A DNA stretch of 64,000 nt from Methylobacterium sp. J-067 (GTDB lineage Bacteria; Pseudomonadota; Alphaproteobacteria; Rhizobiales; Beijerinckiaceae): positions 62,001-126,000 of the forward strand of contig NZ_JAKSXZ010000092.1 of NCBI RefSeq assembly GCF_022829465.1. The letters are read 5' to 3'. Below, piece after piece: positions 9,306 through 19,049 of this stretch. The notes beneath the pieces were generated by a model. It was not told where the DNA came from. It searched no databases and was given only the letters and a program-made list of their open reading frames with translations. Every line of letters starts with the position of its first letter. The stretch's first letter is position 1. A program made the translations under genes and the position numbers.

Positions 9306-9670
9306 CGGCAGACCTTATGCGCTTGTAGCCACCTAATATGCACGTTGGATGGAAATTATGCAACGAGGAACGGTTCGCCGGCGTCAAGGCAGGATTTGGT
9401 CAGGCAGTTCCTCTGCTTCGTTCCGCCCGGAGGTCAGCGCCCTCGTGAGCCTGCCCAAAGCTCAAAGCCGGACGGGGAGGAGGTCGGTCATGGTCATGTC
9501 GGCGGCTGGCGTAGCTGCCAATCGGCTCACCCTAGAGCGGACGCTCCCAAGGGCCGAAATGGGTCAGCAATTCGCATGTTGCTTGTTCGGCTTTACGTCA
9601 GAAGCCAGCCTGCAGACCCTAACCAGAATTGGACCATCGCGGCTGGCTTACTCACGCGCGCTTTCAACTA
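9306..9670. other. intergenic region, probable promoter of the ietA operon
   Basis: This 365-base gap between two minus-strand genes has no credible reading frame. It must contain the promoter of the ietA-ietS-nSTAND operon, but no clear consensus or operator palindrome was found. Confidence 0.4.
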
Positions 9671-12600
9671 CTAATTCACATTATCTGCGGACCAACCGGT
9701 AGTACCCCGCTTTCCCAGCGCTACCCGACCCTGTATCTGGTTGGTGGAGGGCTCGTAGACGAATCCTGCTTGGCGTGACTTCAAGCCTAATAGCGTGCGG
9801 ACCTCAGACGCCATGGCGACTCGGAGGCCGTTCGGTGACACAACACCGGCTTCAATCCGGCATTTACCCTTGCGAAGGGTCACTGCTTCCTGAGCTGCCG
9901 CCATGACCCAGGTATCTTGTCGATCAGTGGCGCGGTTGACGCCGTCGAGCAGAGCAACAAGTGGCGCGAGACGCGGTGGAGCAGTATTCGTGGCGAACGT
10001 GTAGAGGATCCCGATTCCTGTAAGCGCGCAGATCCTGACATCCTCTGGGTGCACGGCTTGTCCACTCCAGCCGCACGGTTGGGCTTCGGCAGGTAAACAA
10101 TATAATCCATGCGCGGCCTGCACGGCTTTCTCCTCGAGCATTAGCGCCCCAGAAACGCTGCTCGGCACGAGGAGGCGTTTCAACACGCGGCTTCCGGTAA
10201 CGACGCAGCGGCCAAGCTCCGATGGGAGGGCGCGAGTTCCCGTGGTTGCGCAGGACTCCAGGATACCGGGGCGAACCAGATGTCCCGTCATGCCGCACCG
10301 TTCGCCCTCGCTTGGGGCGAGGAGGCCTCGCGTCTCGTGGCAGGCCACGAATTCGTCCTGATGACCAGTGCGCCCGGATACAGCCGACGACGCGGCCCGA
10401 TCCTCCCGGAAGAGCTTGCCTGACAGATCACTCGTCCGGAGCTCGCTCCGCAACGCTTCGTCGCCTGAGAAGGCGCAGCGCCCAAAATAGTTGGCCTCTG
10501 CATGCTTGCCGCTGACTGCTGATGTTTTGAGCTGGTCACGTCCTACGAGTTTGCCGGACATTGCCGACCGCTCGACCTCATCGGTTAGTAGACAACGATC
10601 TGTCAGCGCACACCGGACCACGTACTCGGGCAGCGCGCGACGGCCACCAAGTTCCGACGCCTGCAAGCGATGCCGCAGTTCTCGCTGCCCGCTGATCGCG
10701 CACGCATCAAGGCAGGTCTCCGGTACGGCCTGCTGATTAGTGCCGCATGATGCGAGTGCCGGCGCCGCTAAAATGTGGCTAGAGGAGGGGACGATCGTCA
10801 GCTCATCCGCATAGCCGCCGTCGCCTACCCGGTAGCTGACCCGCAGCTGCACGTCCCGGAGAACAGCGCCTTCCGCGCCTGCCAGCACGAACGACAGGCG
10901 CGGTGTGAAATCCTCCTCCATCTTGGCACGCTTTCGGGCGTCCTGACCCGCCGAGGCCATCTCCTGTCCGCGCCGTTCCAGATAGAACCGCGTGAACTCC
11001 GCGATGCCGGGGTCCTGACGGGCCGCCTCCATGACTTGGTCGACGCTAAGCCCCAACGCTTTGGAGGCTGCGTCGAGAACTAAAGGGAGCGGAGCCAAAG
11101 CATCACGGGTGAATGGAAACTCTGTCCGATTACGCGGTGCACAACGCACCTCGAGCAGCCGCTCGTAGCCGTCGTGCGCAACAGTCGCCCGAACACGAAC
11201 TAGAATAACGCCTTCGAACCAGCGGCGCGCGATGGCGCTTTCCGTGCCGACCAGTGCCCCCCCGAAGCTTTCGACCCATTGCTTCGCCGCTGCATCAGCC
11301 CCATGCCGCGGATCCGCGTCGAGGTCACGGACCGCATAGCGGCCGCTGGCCACCATCCGCTGCACCATCCGGCAGAAAGCAGGCGAGCCTGGCTGGCAAA
11401 GGGAGGACCGCGTCCCGCTCATCGCCTCGCGCTCGAAGCGGATCACTTCCTGGCCGCTCTCATCCTCAACCGCGAACAGACGATCGGCCAGTGGCGTGAC
11501 CCGCGCGCCGAGCTGGCCCAGAGCGCCAAGAGCAAAGGGTTGGTACTCCATCGAACGGGTCTGCGGCGGCAGGCTCGGTGCCCGCGGCCCGACATAACCC
11601 TGGCCGTCCGTGTCCCCCAGCATCGCATCGATGCGCTTTTCTTCTTCAATGAGCGCCTGCTTAGCCGCCGCGATGCTCTGCTCGGCCATTGCCACGCTTG
11701 CTTTGACGTCCGCACCCTTGAGCGCTGCCACCACGAGTTCGCGGATCCGTTCTTCGAAGCCCGCGGCGCCATCCTCGCCCCCTACGGAGCCTTCCAGCAA
11801 CGATTCGATGTCGCCTATGGCGCTCGTCGACATCTGCAGCTTCTCCATGAGCCGCCCAACGATGTACTCCTCGAAAGTCCCCTGCAGCGTGACATTCAGA
11901 ATGCTGACATGGGCGTGCTGGGATGCGAGTCGTTGTACCCGGCCGATGCGTTGTTCCACGATCATCGGGTTCCAAGGTAGGTCGTAGTTCACCAGCACGT
12001 TGGCGACCTGCAGGTTCACGCCCTCTGACCCAGCCTCGGTCGAGACGATGACGCGGTAGCCGGGCGGATTGGCCCGGAAGCGTCCAATTGTCTCCTGGTT
12101 GCGCGCACCAGACGTGCCGTTGATAATCCCCACCGTCAGGCCGTGTCCCTCCAGAAATTCCTGGATGGTGGTCTGAGTCTCCCGCCGTCCCGTGAAGACG
12201 ACCAGCCGCCAGCTGTCCGGATTCTCGTGTTTCAATTGGGTGATCAGTCGTCCGAGGCCGTCCAGCTTTGCGCTCGTCGTCATGCCCCGCACGACTGCCC
12301 TCACCGCGCCCGCAAAATCGGCCGCAATCGTGCCGTTGCGCTCCATGTTATCGAGCTGGGCGCTGAGCGCATGCGGGCTGCTTGTCAGCGCCTGGAGGAT
12401 GCCGATCTGCGCCAGACGATTGAGCTTCTCGATACCCTTGGCGACGATTGCGATCAGTTCGAGCTCGGCTGGTGTCGGCTGCACCCGGTGCAGCTGCACC
12501 TTGCGGTCGGGGAAATGGAGCTTGGCATCGCCGCGACGCACCCGAGACATGTAACCATAGACGATCGACCGGAACGCCTCGGCCGCCTCCGGCTTCAGCT

Positions 12601-13429
12601 GGCGCGCCTGCTCTCGGTCACCTGCGATGAAGCGCCGGGCAAACTGGCCTTCGTTGCCGAACGGGTTCTCGTGTCCCCTCGCCACGGTGAGCAGATCGAC
12701 TAGCGAATAGAGGTCCCAAAGCCGATTCTGGATCGGCGTGGCCGTTAGCATCAGCACGAACCGGAACCGCCGCGCCGCTAACGCACTCCGAATGACCTGC
12801 GCCACTTTGGGCGGCTCAGGTGTACCGTAGAGATTTCGTAGCTTGTGCGCCTCGTCGAGGATCAGCATCTCGAAGCGATCGGCAGGAAGTTTCTCCAAGT
12901 AGAGCCGCGCTGAATTGTACGTTGTGATGATCGCGCCGACGCCGTCCGGGTTTGCGCTTAGCAGGTCACGGCCCGTTGCGACCTCGGCCGGAATATCGAA
13001 CTTCGTTTCCAGTTCCTCCTTCCACTGTGGTCCAAGGAGTTTGGGGCAGACGATCAGGGACCGCGACAGCCGTGAACGCGCGATGAGCTCACTCATCACC
13101 AAGCCCGCACTAATCGTCTTGCCTAGCCCAACATCGTCCGCGAGCAGCGTTACAGGCAGGCGGCGACAAAAAGTAATCAGGTTGCTGACTTGATGATGGA
13201 AAGGCTCGACCCGGTCACGCCACTGCGCTTCCGACTTCACGTCCTTACGTGACTCGATCACGATCGGATCGGTCAGGTCCCATTCAAGGGCTGCCTTATA
13301 GATCCGATATTCCTCAGGCGAGCGCACCGCGCGAAGAAGCTTTGTCTGCCATTCTGAATCAGCGGTTATGTGCTGCAAGGGATTTTCCTTTTCAAAGTTC
13401 ATAATGCCGGGACCAGGGGGCTCACTCAA
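9671..13429 (-). CDS. SNF2/DEAH-type helicase with a 15-residue Cys/Ser repeat tail
   Basis: A 1252-residue superfamily 2 ATPase. Visible motifs are Walker A DDVGLGKT (98-105), DEAH (192-195), TATP (229-232), the C-terminal motifs EAGSEGVNL and QRIGRVQRL, and a coiled-coil stretch near residue 600. This places it near the RapA/SNF2 family, DNA- or nucleic-acid-stimulated translocases. Residues 895-1148 are about 17 tandem repeats of consensus (C/S)AxSG(x)10, almost all exactly 15 long, followed by a 100-residue tail. A second ATG at 13402 is an alternative start. The gene lies next to defence-like genes in a putative mobile element, which suggests a defence or DNA-processing role. Confidence 0.8.
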   Translation of the reverse strand: MSEPPGPGIMNFEKENPLQHITADSEWQTKLLRAVRSPEEYRIYKAALEWDLTDPIVIESRKDVKSEAQWRDRVEPFHHQVSNLITFCRRLPVTLLADDVGLGKTISAGLVMSELIARSRLSRSLIVCPKLLGPQWKEELETKFDIPAEVATGRDLLSANPDGVGAIITTYNSARLYLEKLPADRFEMLILDEAHKLRNLYGTPEPPKVAQVIRSALAARRFRFVLMLTATPIQNRLWDLYSLVDLLTVARGHENPFGNEGQFARRFIAGDREQARQLKPEAAEAFRSIVYGYMSRVRRGDAKLHFPDRKVQLHRVQPTPAELELIAIVAKGIEKLNRLAQIGILQALTSSPHALSAQLDNMERNGTIAADFAGAVRAVVRGMTTSAKLDGLGRLITQLKHENPDSWRLVVFTGRRETQTTIQEFLEGHGLTVGIINGTSGARNQETIGRFRANPPGYRVIVSTEAGSEGVNLQVANVLVNYDLPWNPMIVEQRIGRVQRLASQHAHVSILNVTLQGTFEEYIVGRLMEKLQMSTSAIGDIESLLEGSVGGEDGAAGFEERIRELVVAALKGADVKASVAMAEQSIAAAKQALIEEEKRIDAMLGDTDGQGYVGPRAPSLPPQTRSMEYQPFALGALGQLGARVTPLADRLFAVEDESGQEVIRFEREAMSGTRSSLCQPGSPAFCRMVQRMVASGRYAVRDLDADPRHGADAAAKQWVESFGGALVGTESAIARRWFEGVILVRVRATVAHDGYERLLEVRCAPRNRTEFPFTRDALAPLPLVLDAASKALGLSVDQVMEAARQDPGIAEFTRFYLERRGQEMASAGQDARKRAKMEEDFTPRLSFVLAGAEGAVLRDVQLRVSYRVGDGGYADELTIVPSSSHILAAPALASCGTNQQAVPETCLDACAISGQRELRHRLQASELGGRRALPEYVVRCALTDRCLLTDEVERSAMSGKLVGRDQLKTSAVSGKHAEANYFGRCAFSGDEALRSELRTSDLSGKLFREDRAASSAVSGRTGHQDEFVACHETRGLLAPSEGERCGMTGHLVRPGILESCATTGTRALPSELGRCVVTGSRVLKRLLVPSSVSGALMLEEKAVQAAHGLYCLPAEAQPCGWSGQAVHPEDVRICALTGIGILYTFATNTAPPRLAPLVALLDGVNRATDRQDTWVMAAAQEAVTLRKGKCRIEAGVVSPNGLRVAMASEVRTLLGLKSRQAGFVYEPSTNQIQGRVALGKRGTTGWSADNVN
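9986..10747 (-). repeat. coding tandem repeat, 45-base unit, about 17 copies
   Basis: Within the helicase gene the protein reads as successive 15-residue units beginning C or S, then two residues, then S/T-G: for example CAISGQRELRHRLQA, CAFSGDEALRSELRT, CATTGTRALPSELGR and CGWSGQAVHPEDVRI. Cys and Ser alternate irregularly at position 1. One unit is 14 long; the rest keep exact register. C-x2-T/S-G resembles half of a zinc knuckle, so paired units may bind zinc or stack as a short-coil solenoid. DNA identity between units is low, so the array is old. Confidence 0.85.
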
Positions 13430-13770
13430 GATTGCAGGGAGCTTGATTTTCGTCCGATGGCAGTCATCAACATCCTCGCGCGCCGCGGCAGCGCAGCGTG
13501 CGATGTCATAATAATTTTTAGCGCGCCTCGACCCTCGACTTCGCCGTCATCCTCTTAGACAGTGTAGCTATCGCTAGCGTTTCTGGGCATGTCGTAGAGG
13601 TCGGCCTTAGGGATCTCCACTCGTACGGCTGGATGGCCGGACGTCGAACTATCACCTGTCGTCGGGGTCGGATCGGCCTGAGGCATGTATCCAGTGGACC
13701 GATGATTGGCTCGGCTCCGGTGCTAGCACTGCACCGGAGCCGCCACAGAGGCTCGGCGAGCCCATCGGCC
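13430..13770. other. intergenic region between helicase and upstream gene
   Basis: These 341 bases hold no supported gene; frames on both strands are shadows or short. The length leaves room for a separate promoter for the helicase gene, but none could be identified by eye. Confidence 0.35.
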
Positions 13771-14877
13771 TCAGGTCGACAGCGCGCCCTCGTGAACGTC
13801 GACCTCGTAGGCGGAGGCGTCGTTGCCGTAGCCTTTGGGCACCGCTTGCAGCCCGGCGCCCGACGCGAGCCAAGGACGTGTTGGAAGGAGCATGACGAGT
13901 TCTTCCCAAACCGGATGCAAAACGGGGTCAATGGGAATGCGACACCAGTCTTTGTAGGAAGCAAATTTCTCCTCAGCCTCCTCAAGCGTCGTCGTTCCGC
14001 CCGGGCCGCCCGTCGCTATTGCCAGAACCAACCCATACAATTCGAGGAGAGCGGGCCAGACGTGGCGTCGCGCCTGCTCGCGCCAGATCGCCTGCTGGAT
14101 CGGCTCTCGGTAGCCAGCTCCCTCATCGGACAAGAGCCAAGTCAGCACTTCATCCTCAGCGACTGGCAGCGCAGACGAAGGCATGTCGCCGATCTCCGGG
14201 AGCAGCGGCAAGAGCTCACCGATATTGAGAGGGCCTAGCTCCCATTGGTCACCAATGCGCATCCCGCACAGCGGGAACCGCGCACTGACGCAGGGCGGCG
14301 GCGCGTCGACATCCAGCCAACCGGGTGTTGATGCGGCGACAAGCGCGTACAGCCCCTCCAGATCCAAGCGAGGTTCCTCCTCGTCCAGCTCGTCGGCGCG
14401 ATCCATGATGGCAGCGAGACTGGGAACCTCGTAGAGACTGTCACAGTCGTCCTGTTCCCGAGGGTCCTCCTCAGGGTCCGGATCGTCCCAGGCTTCCCAT
14501 TCAGAATGGCATCCGGAAAGCGAAAGATGCTCCGCCGAACCGGCAGATCGCGCCGATCGCATCCTGCGACCCGCGCGACGAGCACGCTCCTCGTTCTTGA
14601 TTGCCGTGAAGGTCTCGACCTCGGCGAGATCGACCGCGTAGGAGATCTGCTTGTGCATCAGGACCTCGGAACGCTCGAGGAACTCCCGGAGAAGGGCCTC
14701 GACCTTCGCGTTCGTATCCGCGATGCCCTTCTTCAGTGCGGCCCGGCGAGCGCCGGCCTTCTGCTGGCCCCACGGGTGGGGGTCGGCGGGCTGAAGGGTG
14801 CGTGATCTCAAGCCGAGCTCGATCCGAACGGGTGCGAACGCCGTCTGAATCATCAGGGTGTAGGATAGGGGTTCCAC
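13771..14877 (-). CDS. hypothetical protein upstream of the SNF2-like helicase
   Basis: A 368-residue soluble protein of no recognised family. It has a charged helical N-terminal third (Arg/Lys-rich, about 30-110), an acidic linker near residues 125-150 rich in Asp and Glu, and a Trp- and Leu-rich C-terminal half with several Cys. The start may be the ATG at 14853, eight codons in, which begins MIQTAFAPVRIEL. It shares strand and orientation with the helicase 341 bases downstream and is separated from the relaxase by a divergent regulatory region, so it may be a functional partner of the helicase. Confidence 0.6.
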   Translation of the reverse strand: MEPLSYTLMIQTAFAPVRIELGLRSRTLQPADPHPWGQQKAGARRAALKKGIADTNAKVEALLREFLERSEVLMHKQISYAVDLAEVETFTAIKNEERARRAGRRMRSARSAGSAEHLSLSGCHSEWEAWDDPDPEEDPREQDDCDSLYEVPSLAAIMDRADELDEEEPRLDLEGLYALVAASTPGWLDVDAPPPCVSARFPLCGMRIGDQWELGPLNIGELLPLLPEIGDMPSSALPVAEDEVLTWLLSDEGAGYREPIQQAIWREQARRHVWPALLELYGLVLAIATGGPGGTTTLEEAEEKFASYKDWCRIPIDPVLHPVWEELVMLLPTRPWLASGAGLQAVPKGYGNDASAYEVDVHEGALST

Positions 14878-15060
14878 GAGTCTCCAACCTCATCAATCGC
14901 CTCATGCGTGAAGGCGACAAGAGGAAGAGCGAACGGTCAAGCCTCGTGCCGGACCGCGCGTGCTCCGGAACAGCCCTTTGGGCAGCCACGGTGCGCGGCC
15001 TGAGCAGCCATCAAAACCCCAGAACCTGAACCCCAAAAGACACCCGCCCCGACGGGCAGC

Positions 15061-15106
15061 GGCCGGGCTTTGCCGTTCGTGCGGGACCACGAACCAAAGC
15101 CCGGCC
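15061..15106. promoter_or_regulatory. large imperfect hairpin, candidate oriT element
   Basis: GGCCGGGCTTTG (15061-15072) pairs with CAAAGCCCGGCC (15095-15106), and inside it GTTCGTG (15075-15081) pairs with CACGAAC (15088-15094), leaving a 6-base loop and a 2-base bulge. A 19-bp stem some 750 bases before the relaxase start is what an origin of transfer looks like. A bidirectional terminator is the alternative. Confidence 0.5.
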
Positions 15107-15110
15107 AGGA

Positions 15111-15140
15111 CCCCGGAAGGACAGGATCCCCCGGAAGGAC
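15111..15140. repeat. 12-bp direct repeat pair beside the oriT-like hairpin
   Basis: CCCCGGAAGGAC occurs at 15111-15122 and again at 15129-15140, so the units are 18 bases apart. Spaced short direct repeats beside inverted repeats are common binding sites for relaxosome accessory proteins. Confidence 0.5.
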
Positions 15141-15154
15141 GGACCCAAAAGAAC

Positions 15155-15191
15155 TTCCCGGTTCACCTGCGTGCCCCAGCCGAACCGGGAA
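15155..15191. repeat. 10-bp inverted repeat, candidate relaxase recognition hairpin
   Basis: TTCCCGGTTC (15155-15164) and GAACCGGGAA (15182-15191) form a perfect 10-bp inverted repeat around a 17-base loop. Relaxases of the MobA class recognise such an inverted repeat next to nic. The exact nic site cannot be fixed from sequence alone. Confidence 0.5.
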
Positions 15192-15542
15192 CAGGGCTCA
15201 GCTCCCCTAATACGGAGCAGCCCGGCGGCAGCTCCAAATTAAGCGGCTCCTTCGAGCCGGCTTCGACTTCCCAAACGGAGGCGGGCTGACCGGGCCGTCA
15301 CCCCAAGGATTGAGGTACGGCCGACGGCTCGACGCCGGGCCGAACCAACCTGTCCGACGAGGCCCTGCGGCCTTCCGCGGATGACCTGCCGCCGGGCTTT
15401 TTGCGCGCGTCCAGCGGCCGACAAAATGCAAGGGTGCGGCGGAAACACGCAGGTAGTCTGAGCGCACTCTGAACCGGCCTCTCAGTCTACGATGGTTAGC
15501 AATTTGCTACCCCTGGCAGGTCTCGGGTTAAATCCTGAGCAT

Positions 15543-15600
15543 CGATTCGAGCTTCGAATCGCTACACTGACGATCGGTTTGCTCGAATCGAGCATAGCTG
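15543..15600. promoter_or_regulatory. repeated CGATTCGA/TCGAATCG operator-like sites
   Basis: CGATTCGA (15543-15550) and TCGAATCG (15554-15561) form an inverted repeat with a 3-base centre, and TCGAATCG recurs at 15593-15600. Three half-sites upstream of the relaxase suggest binding of a regulator or partition protein controlling the transfer genes. Confidence 0.45.
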
Positions 15601-15851
15601 CCTAAGCTTGGCCTCCGTTACGAGACGTTGCTTCCAGGCAGCCACCGCTCATGTTCGATCAGTCCCACACGCACCTGTTCGTGCGCGGAACACTCGCGTC
15701 CGTTTGCGGCAGCGCGACCGACCGCGGAACGTCCGGCCACCGTCTCGACCCTCCTCGCGCGCTCGAGACGGCACTACGCTTCCACAAGCAGCCGGGCATC
15801 CGGTTCGCCACGCGCGAGGGCCGCGAGCGCCCTCTGTCGCGTGACGGGGCC

Positions 15852-18755
15852 GTGACGTGCCACTTCGCCCAGACCTCGATCTCCAAGACCTCGCCGATCC
15901 GGGCGATGATCCGGGCCGCCAGGACGGACCGGCGCTACAGCGGATCCGGGGCGTGCGCGCACGAGAGCTACATCGAGCGGCCGGGCGCCGCCGAGCGGCT
16001 TACCCTGCCACAGGGCCGCCCCGTCAGCGGACGCGACGGGCTTCAGCAGCAGGCCTATCTCGAGCGGGACGGGGCGGTCGAGGCGGACCCGGACGACAGC
16101 CTCGCGCTGGCCTCGTTCGGCACGATCGGCGACACGTTCGAGGCGCGCACGCACTTCTGGGACCTCGTCGAGGAAACCGAACGCTCGCCGCAGGGCGATC
16201 GCATCACGATTGATCCGGCACAGAACCTGGACTGGTGGGCGAAAGCCCGGGGCGCGATCGACGGAGCGCCGGAGATGGGCCGGACCCGGCTGCGGGCTGC
16301 GAGCGCGGGGGATCCGGCTCCCGTGGAGCTGACGCTGCCGACGCACGACGCCTTGGCGCTATGGCGCTGGGCCGAGGGCGTGGGTACCGGGGCGCCGATC
16401 AAGATCGCGCCGGGGCGCGGTGGGCGCACGCAGACCCGGATCATTGCCGAGCTGCCGCACGAGCTCGACGGCCACGCACGCTTGGCCATCGTGCGAGCGT
16501 TCGCGGGCAAACTCGCGGCCCGAGGCTTTCCCTACTGGGCCGTGGTGCACGCGCCCGACGCCAACAACGACCGGCGCAACTACCACGTCCACATCATCTA
16601 CTACGACCGCCCCGCCCGGCGCATGCCGCACCCGGACACCGGCGTCGCCACTTGGGACTTCGCGATCACGCAGGAAAAGCGGCGCGCGAACCGCACCAAG
16701 GTTCTGGAGCGGCCCTATCGGCAACCGAAGGACCGGGCGAGCCATGATCGCGCCTGGATCAAGGATCTGCGTACGCACTGGGGCACGTGCTGCAACGCAG
16801 TGCTGACGGAAGCCGGGATCGGCAAGCGCTACGATCTGCGCAGTTACGCCGCGATCGGCATCGACCAAGCTCCGGGCGTGCACGTCCCGGCACGCCAATA
16901 CAACAAGGAGCGCAAGGGCAGCCTGACGGAGGCGGGATCCGATCTCGCCCGGCGCCAGTGGCAGGCCGAGGCGGACCGGATCCTCGATGACCGGGCGCGG
17001 ATGACCGGGGAGAAGCTCGGCCTGCTGCTGGTGCAGGGCCGTCATGCCGAACTCACTGCGTTCAGCCACGGAGGGACGGCGGACCGCCATGGGGACGGCG
17101 TCGCGGTCGGGCCGGTGCGCACCCTGATCCGGCGCGGCCTCGCCCTCGTCGAGGAGATTGGCCGGCTGGAGCTCGCACGGGATCTGGCAGCACTGGTCCT
17201 CACGCGGACCCTGTCCCGGCCCCGGCTGCTTCTCGCAGCGGACGCGGCACACGTGCACGGGCGTCATGCGACCGTTGATACCGCGCATCCCAAGCCCGCG
17301 GATCCTGCGGTGCCAGAAGGCGAGCGCTCCGGTGACGCTCATCGGAGCGACCTTGTCCGGTTCTGCGACGACCTTGAGCAAGGTGCCGTGCAGCTCGCAG
17401 CCGCCTACGAGGCACGGATCGCCGAGCGGCGCGGGCGACTAAATCTGATCCGGGCCGACCTCGCCGGGCCAGAGACATCGACCGGCCCGGTTCGGAGCTC
17501 AGCTTCGAGCATCGGTCGGATCGATCCGGCTCTGACGGGGGACAGCGATCCTGCGACCGCAGCCGATCCAGTCCCGGCGACGCTGTTCGCCGCCCGCGTG
17601 CGCGCAAGCCTCGATCCCGGCACCGCCGCGCTCTGGGCGCGGTTCGCCGCGGTCGAGCCGGAGATGACCGAAGCGGTCGCCGTGACGCCGTCGCCAGCGA
17701 CCATTTTGCGCGAGAGGACGCCGATCGTCGTCCCCGCCGCCCGTCTTCCGCCCGACCGCTCTGCGGTCGAACGCGCCGCCTCGCACGCCCCGACCTGGTC
17801 CGACGCCGTCGAGCAGGCGGCCGAACGTCACGCCGCGCGGTCGACGCCCGCGGGACCGGCTGCCGGTGAACCGGCGCTGCGCTCGCGTCGACAGCCACCG
17901 TTCGATCTTACCCTCCGGTTCGGTCAGGCTCGCCGCTCCAACGGTGCGCCGCTGATCCCACCCGGGCATCCCGCCCCTCGCGGTGTTGAAGCCGCCTTTC
18001 CTGACAATCTCCGAGAGGACCTGCCGATCGCGTCCCAGACCGAGGCGCGTCGTCCAGCCTCGCTGCCCGCGTCGGCTATGGGCTCAGCACCGGCAGCAGC
18101 CTTGACTGAGAGCACGGCGACGATGGCTTCGGCCCCGATGCCCGCGTCGGCTGTGAGGTCAGCAACAACAGCGTCACCGACGGCCGTTGGGTTGACCATC
18201 ACGGCGATCGCGAAGCCGCCGATCGTGCTGGCACCGCTGCAGCAGGAGGTCGAAGCCGCGTCCGTCGTGCCGGCTCCGGTCGCCGCCGCCGTCGAGCAGG
18301 CCGCACCGGCGCTGCCTGCTACGCGGATCATCGCCGAGCGAACGTCCGCGCCCGCGGCGTCCGCTGCGACCCGGCTCCCGCCGATCGAGCGTGCAGCGAC
18401 TGCGATCGAACCGCATCTCCCGACCTCCGCCTCGGAGGGCGGAGCGGAGCGTGAAGCGGAGACGCCGATGGCACCTCGCAAACCTGTCGCGCTCCAGGAG
18501 CCCATCCAGACGGTGGAGCGCGACGACGCTGGCGACGCCCCCTGGCCATTCCCGCCGCGGGTCGAAGCGCCAGCCCCGGCCGTTCGGGTAGCGCCCCCGG
18601 CCCCAGCGCCGACTGAAGCCCCACCGCTGAGCGTGCCGATCTCGGCCGTTCACGGCGCGGACGTGCCTGCCTCACGGGCCAAGAGCCGTACGGACGTCCG
18701 TCGGCGCTCACCACCATCGCGAACCGGACGCGGCGGCCGCGAGATCGGAGACTGA
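15852..18755 (+). CDS. MobA/MobL-type relaxase
   Basis: A large relaxase that nicks one strand at oriT and carries it into the recipient. From the GTG at 15852 the protein begins TCHFAQTSISK and contains a Tyr about 30 residues later, matching the N-terminal pattern of MobA/MobL enzymes. The HUH metal site is YHVHIIYYD (His245, His247 in this numbering). The catalytic core ends near residue 380; the remaining 590 residues are Ala/Pro-rich and low complexity. An upstream frame extends to 15651, but the added residues are Arg-rich and unlike a coding leader. Partition genes follow it. Confidence 0.8.
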   Translation: MTCHFAQTSISKTSPIRAMIRAARTDRRYSGSGACAHESYIERPGAAERLTLPQGRPVSGRDGLQQQAYLERDGAVEADPDDSLALASFGTIGDTFEARTHFWDLVEETERSPQGDRITIDPAQNLDWWAKARGAIDGAPEMGRTRLRAASAGDPAPVELTLPTHDALALWRWAEGVGTGAPIKIAPGRGGRTQTRIIAELPHELDGHARLAIVRAFAGKLAARGFPYWAVVHAPDANNDRRNYHVHIIYYDRPARRMPHPDTGVATWDFAITQEKRRANRTKVLERPYRQPKDRASHDRAWIKDLRTHWGTCCNAVLTEAGIGKRYDLRSYAAIGIDQAPGVHVPARQYNKERKGSLTEAGSDLARRQWQAEADRILDDRARMTGEKLGLLLVQGRHAELTAFSHGGTADRHGDGVAVGPVRTLIRRGLALVEEIGRLELARDLAALVLTRTLSRPRLLLAADAAHVHGRHATVDTAHPKPADPAVPEGERSGDAHRSDLVRFCDDLEQGAVQLAAAYEARIAERRGRLNLIRADLAGPETSTGPVRSSASSIGRIDPALTGDSDPATAADPVPATLFAARVRASLDPGTAALWARFAAVEPEMTEAVAVTPSPATILRERTPIVVPAARLPPDRSAVERAASHAPTWSDAVEQAAERHAARSTPAGPAAGEPALRSRRQPPFDLTLRFGQARRSNGAPLIPPGHPAPRGVEAAFPDNLREDLPIASQTEARRPASLPASAMGSAPAAALTESTATMASAPMPASAVRSATTASPTAVGLTITAIAKPPIVLAPLQQEVEAASVVPAPVAAAVEQAAPALPATRIIAERTSAPAASAATRLPPIERAATAIEPHLPTSASEGGAEREAETPMAPRKPVALQEPIQTVERDDAGDAPWPFPPRVEAPAPAVRVAPPAPAPTEAPPLSVPISAVHGADVPASRAKSRTDVRRRSPPSRTGRGGREIGD

Positions 18756-18862
18756 GATGCGCACACCCCATCCCCTTCTCGCTGGACACCGCCTTCGCGC
18801 TGGACACCGCCTTCGCGCGCTGCGCGTGGCGAGCGGCCGGTGTCGCCCGGTGAGGCCGGACA

Positions 18863-19010
18863 GCACCACAGCGCTGCAGCCCTACGCCATCATGGCGCGA
18901 CGGCGCCGTGAGGCTCCGATGCCGTGGCGCGATGATGCCGTGATGCCAAGGCGTCCAGGCGCGAGGATGCCATCGCATCGTGGCACTTCGGTGCCGAAGT
19001 GCTGTGATGG
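18863..19010. repeat. cluster of centromere-like motifs upstream of parA
   Basis: About seven variants of CATCAC(A/G)GC(G/A)C lie here in both orientations, for example GCACCACAGCGC at 18863, CCATCATGGCGC near 18887, GATGCCGTGATGCC near 18933 and its inverse GTGCTGTGATGG at 18999. The same motif recurs downstream of the RHH gene. Arrays of short degenerate repeats beside a ParA/RHH pair are typical of type Ib partition centromeres. Confidence 0.55.
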
Positions 19011-19049
19011 AACACCCTGGAGCTATCGCCCACGCGAGGGGATCGCGTG

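Noticed and set aside
9986-10747. Recent tandem duplication in DNA
   Set aside because: The 45-base units share little nucleotide identity although the protein register is exact, so this is an old protein repeat, not a sequencing or replication artefact.
9671-14877. DISARM defence system
   Set aside because: A SNF2-like helicase is present, but there is no DUF1998 protein, methyltransferase or phospholipase-D gene.
15061-15191. CRISPR array
   Set aside because: The repeats are few, of different kinds and not evenly spaced, and no cas genes are present.
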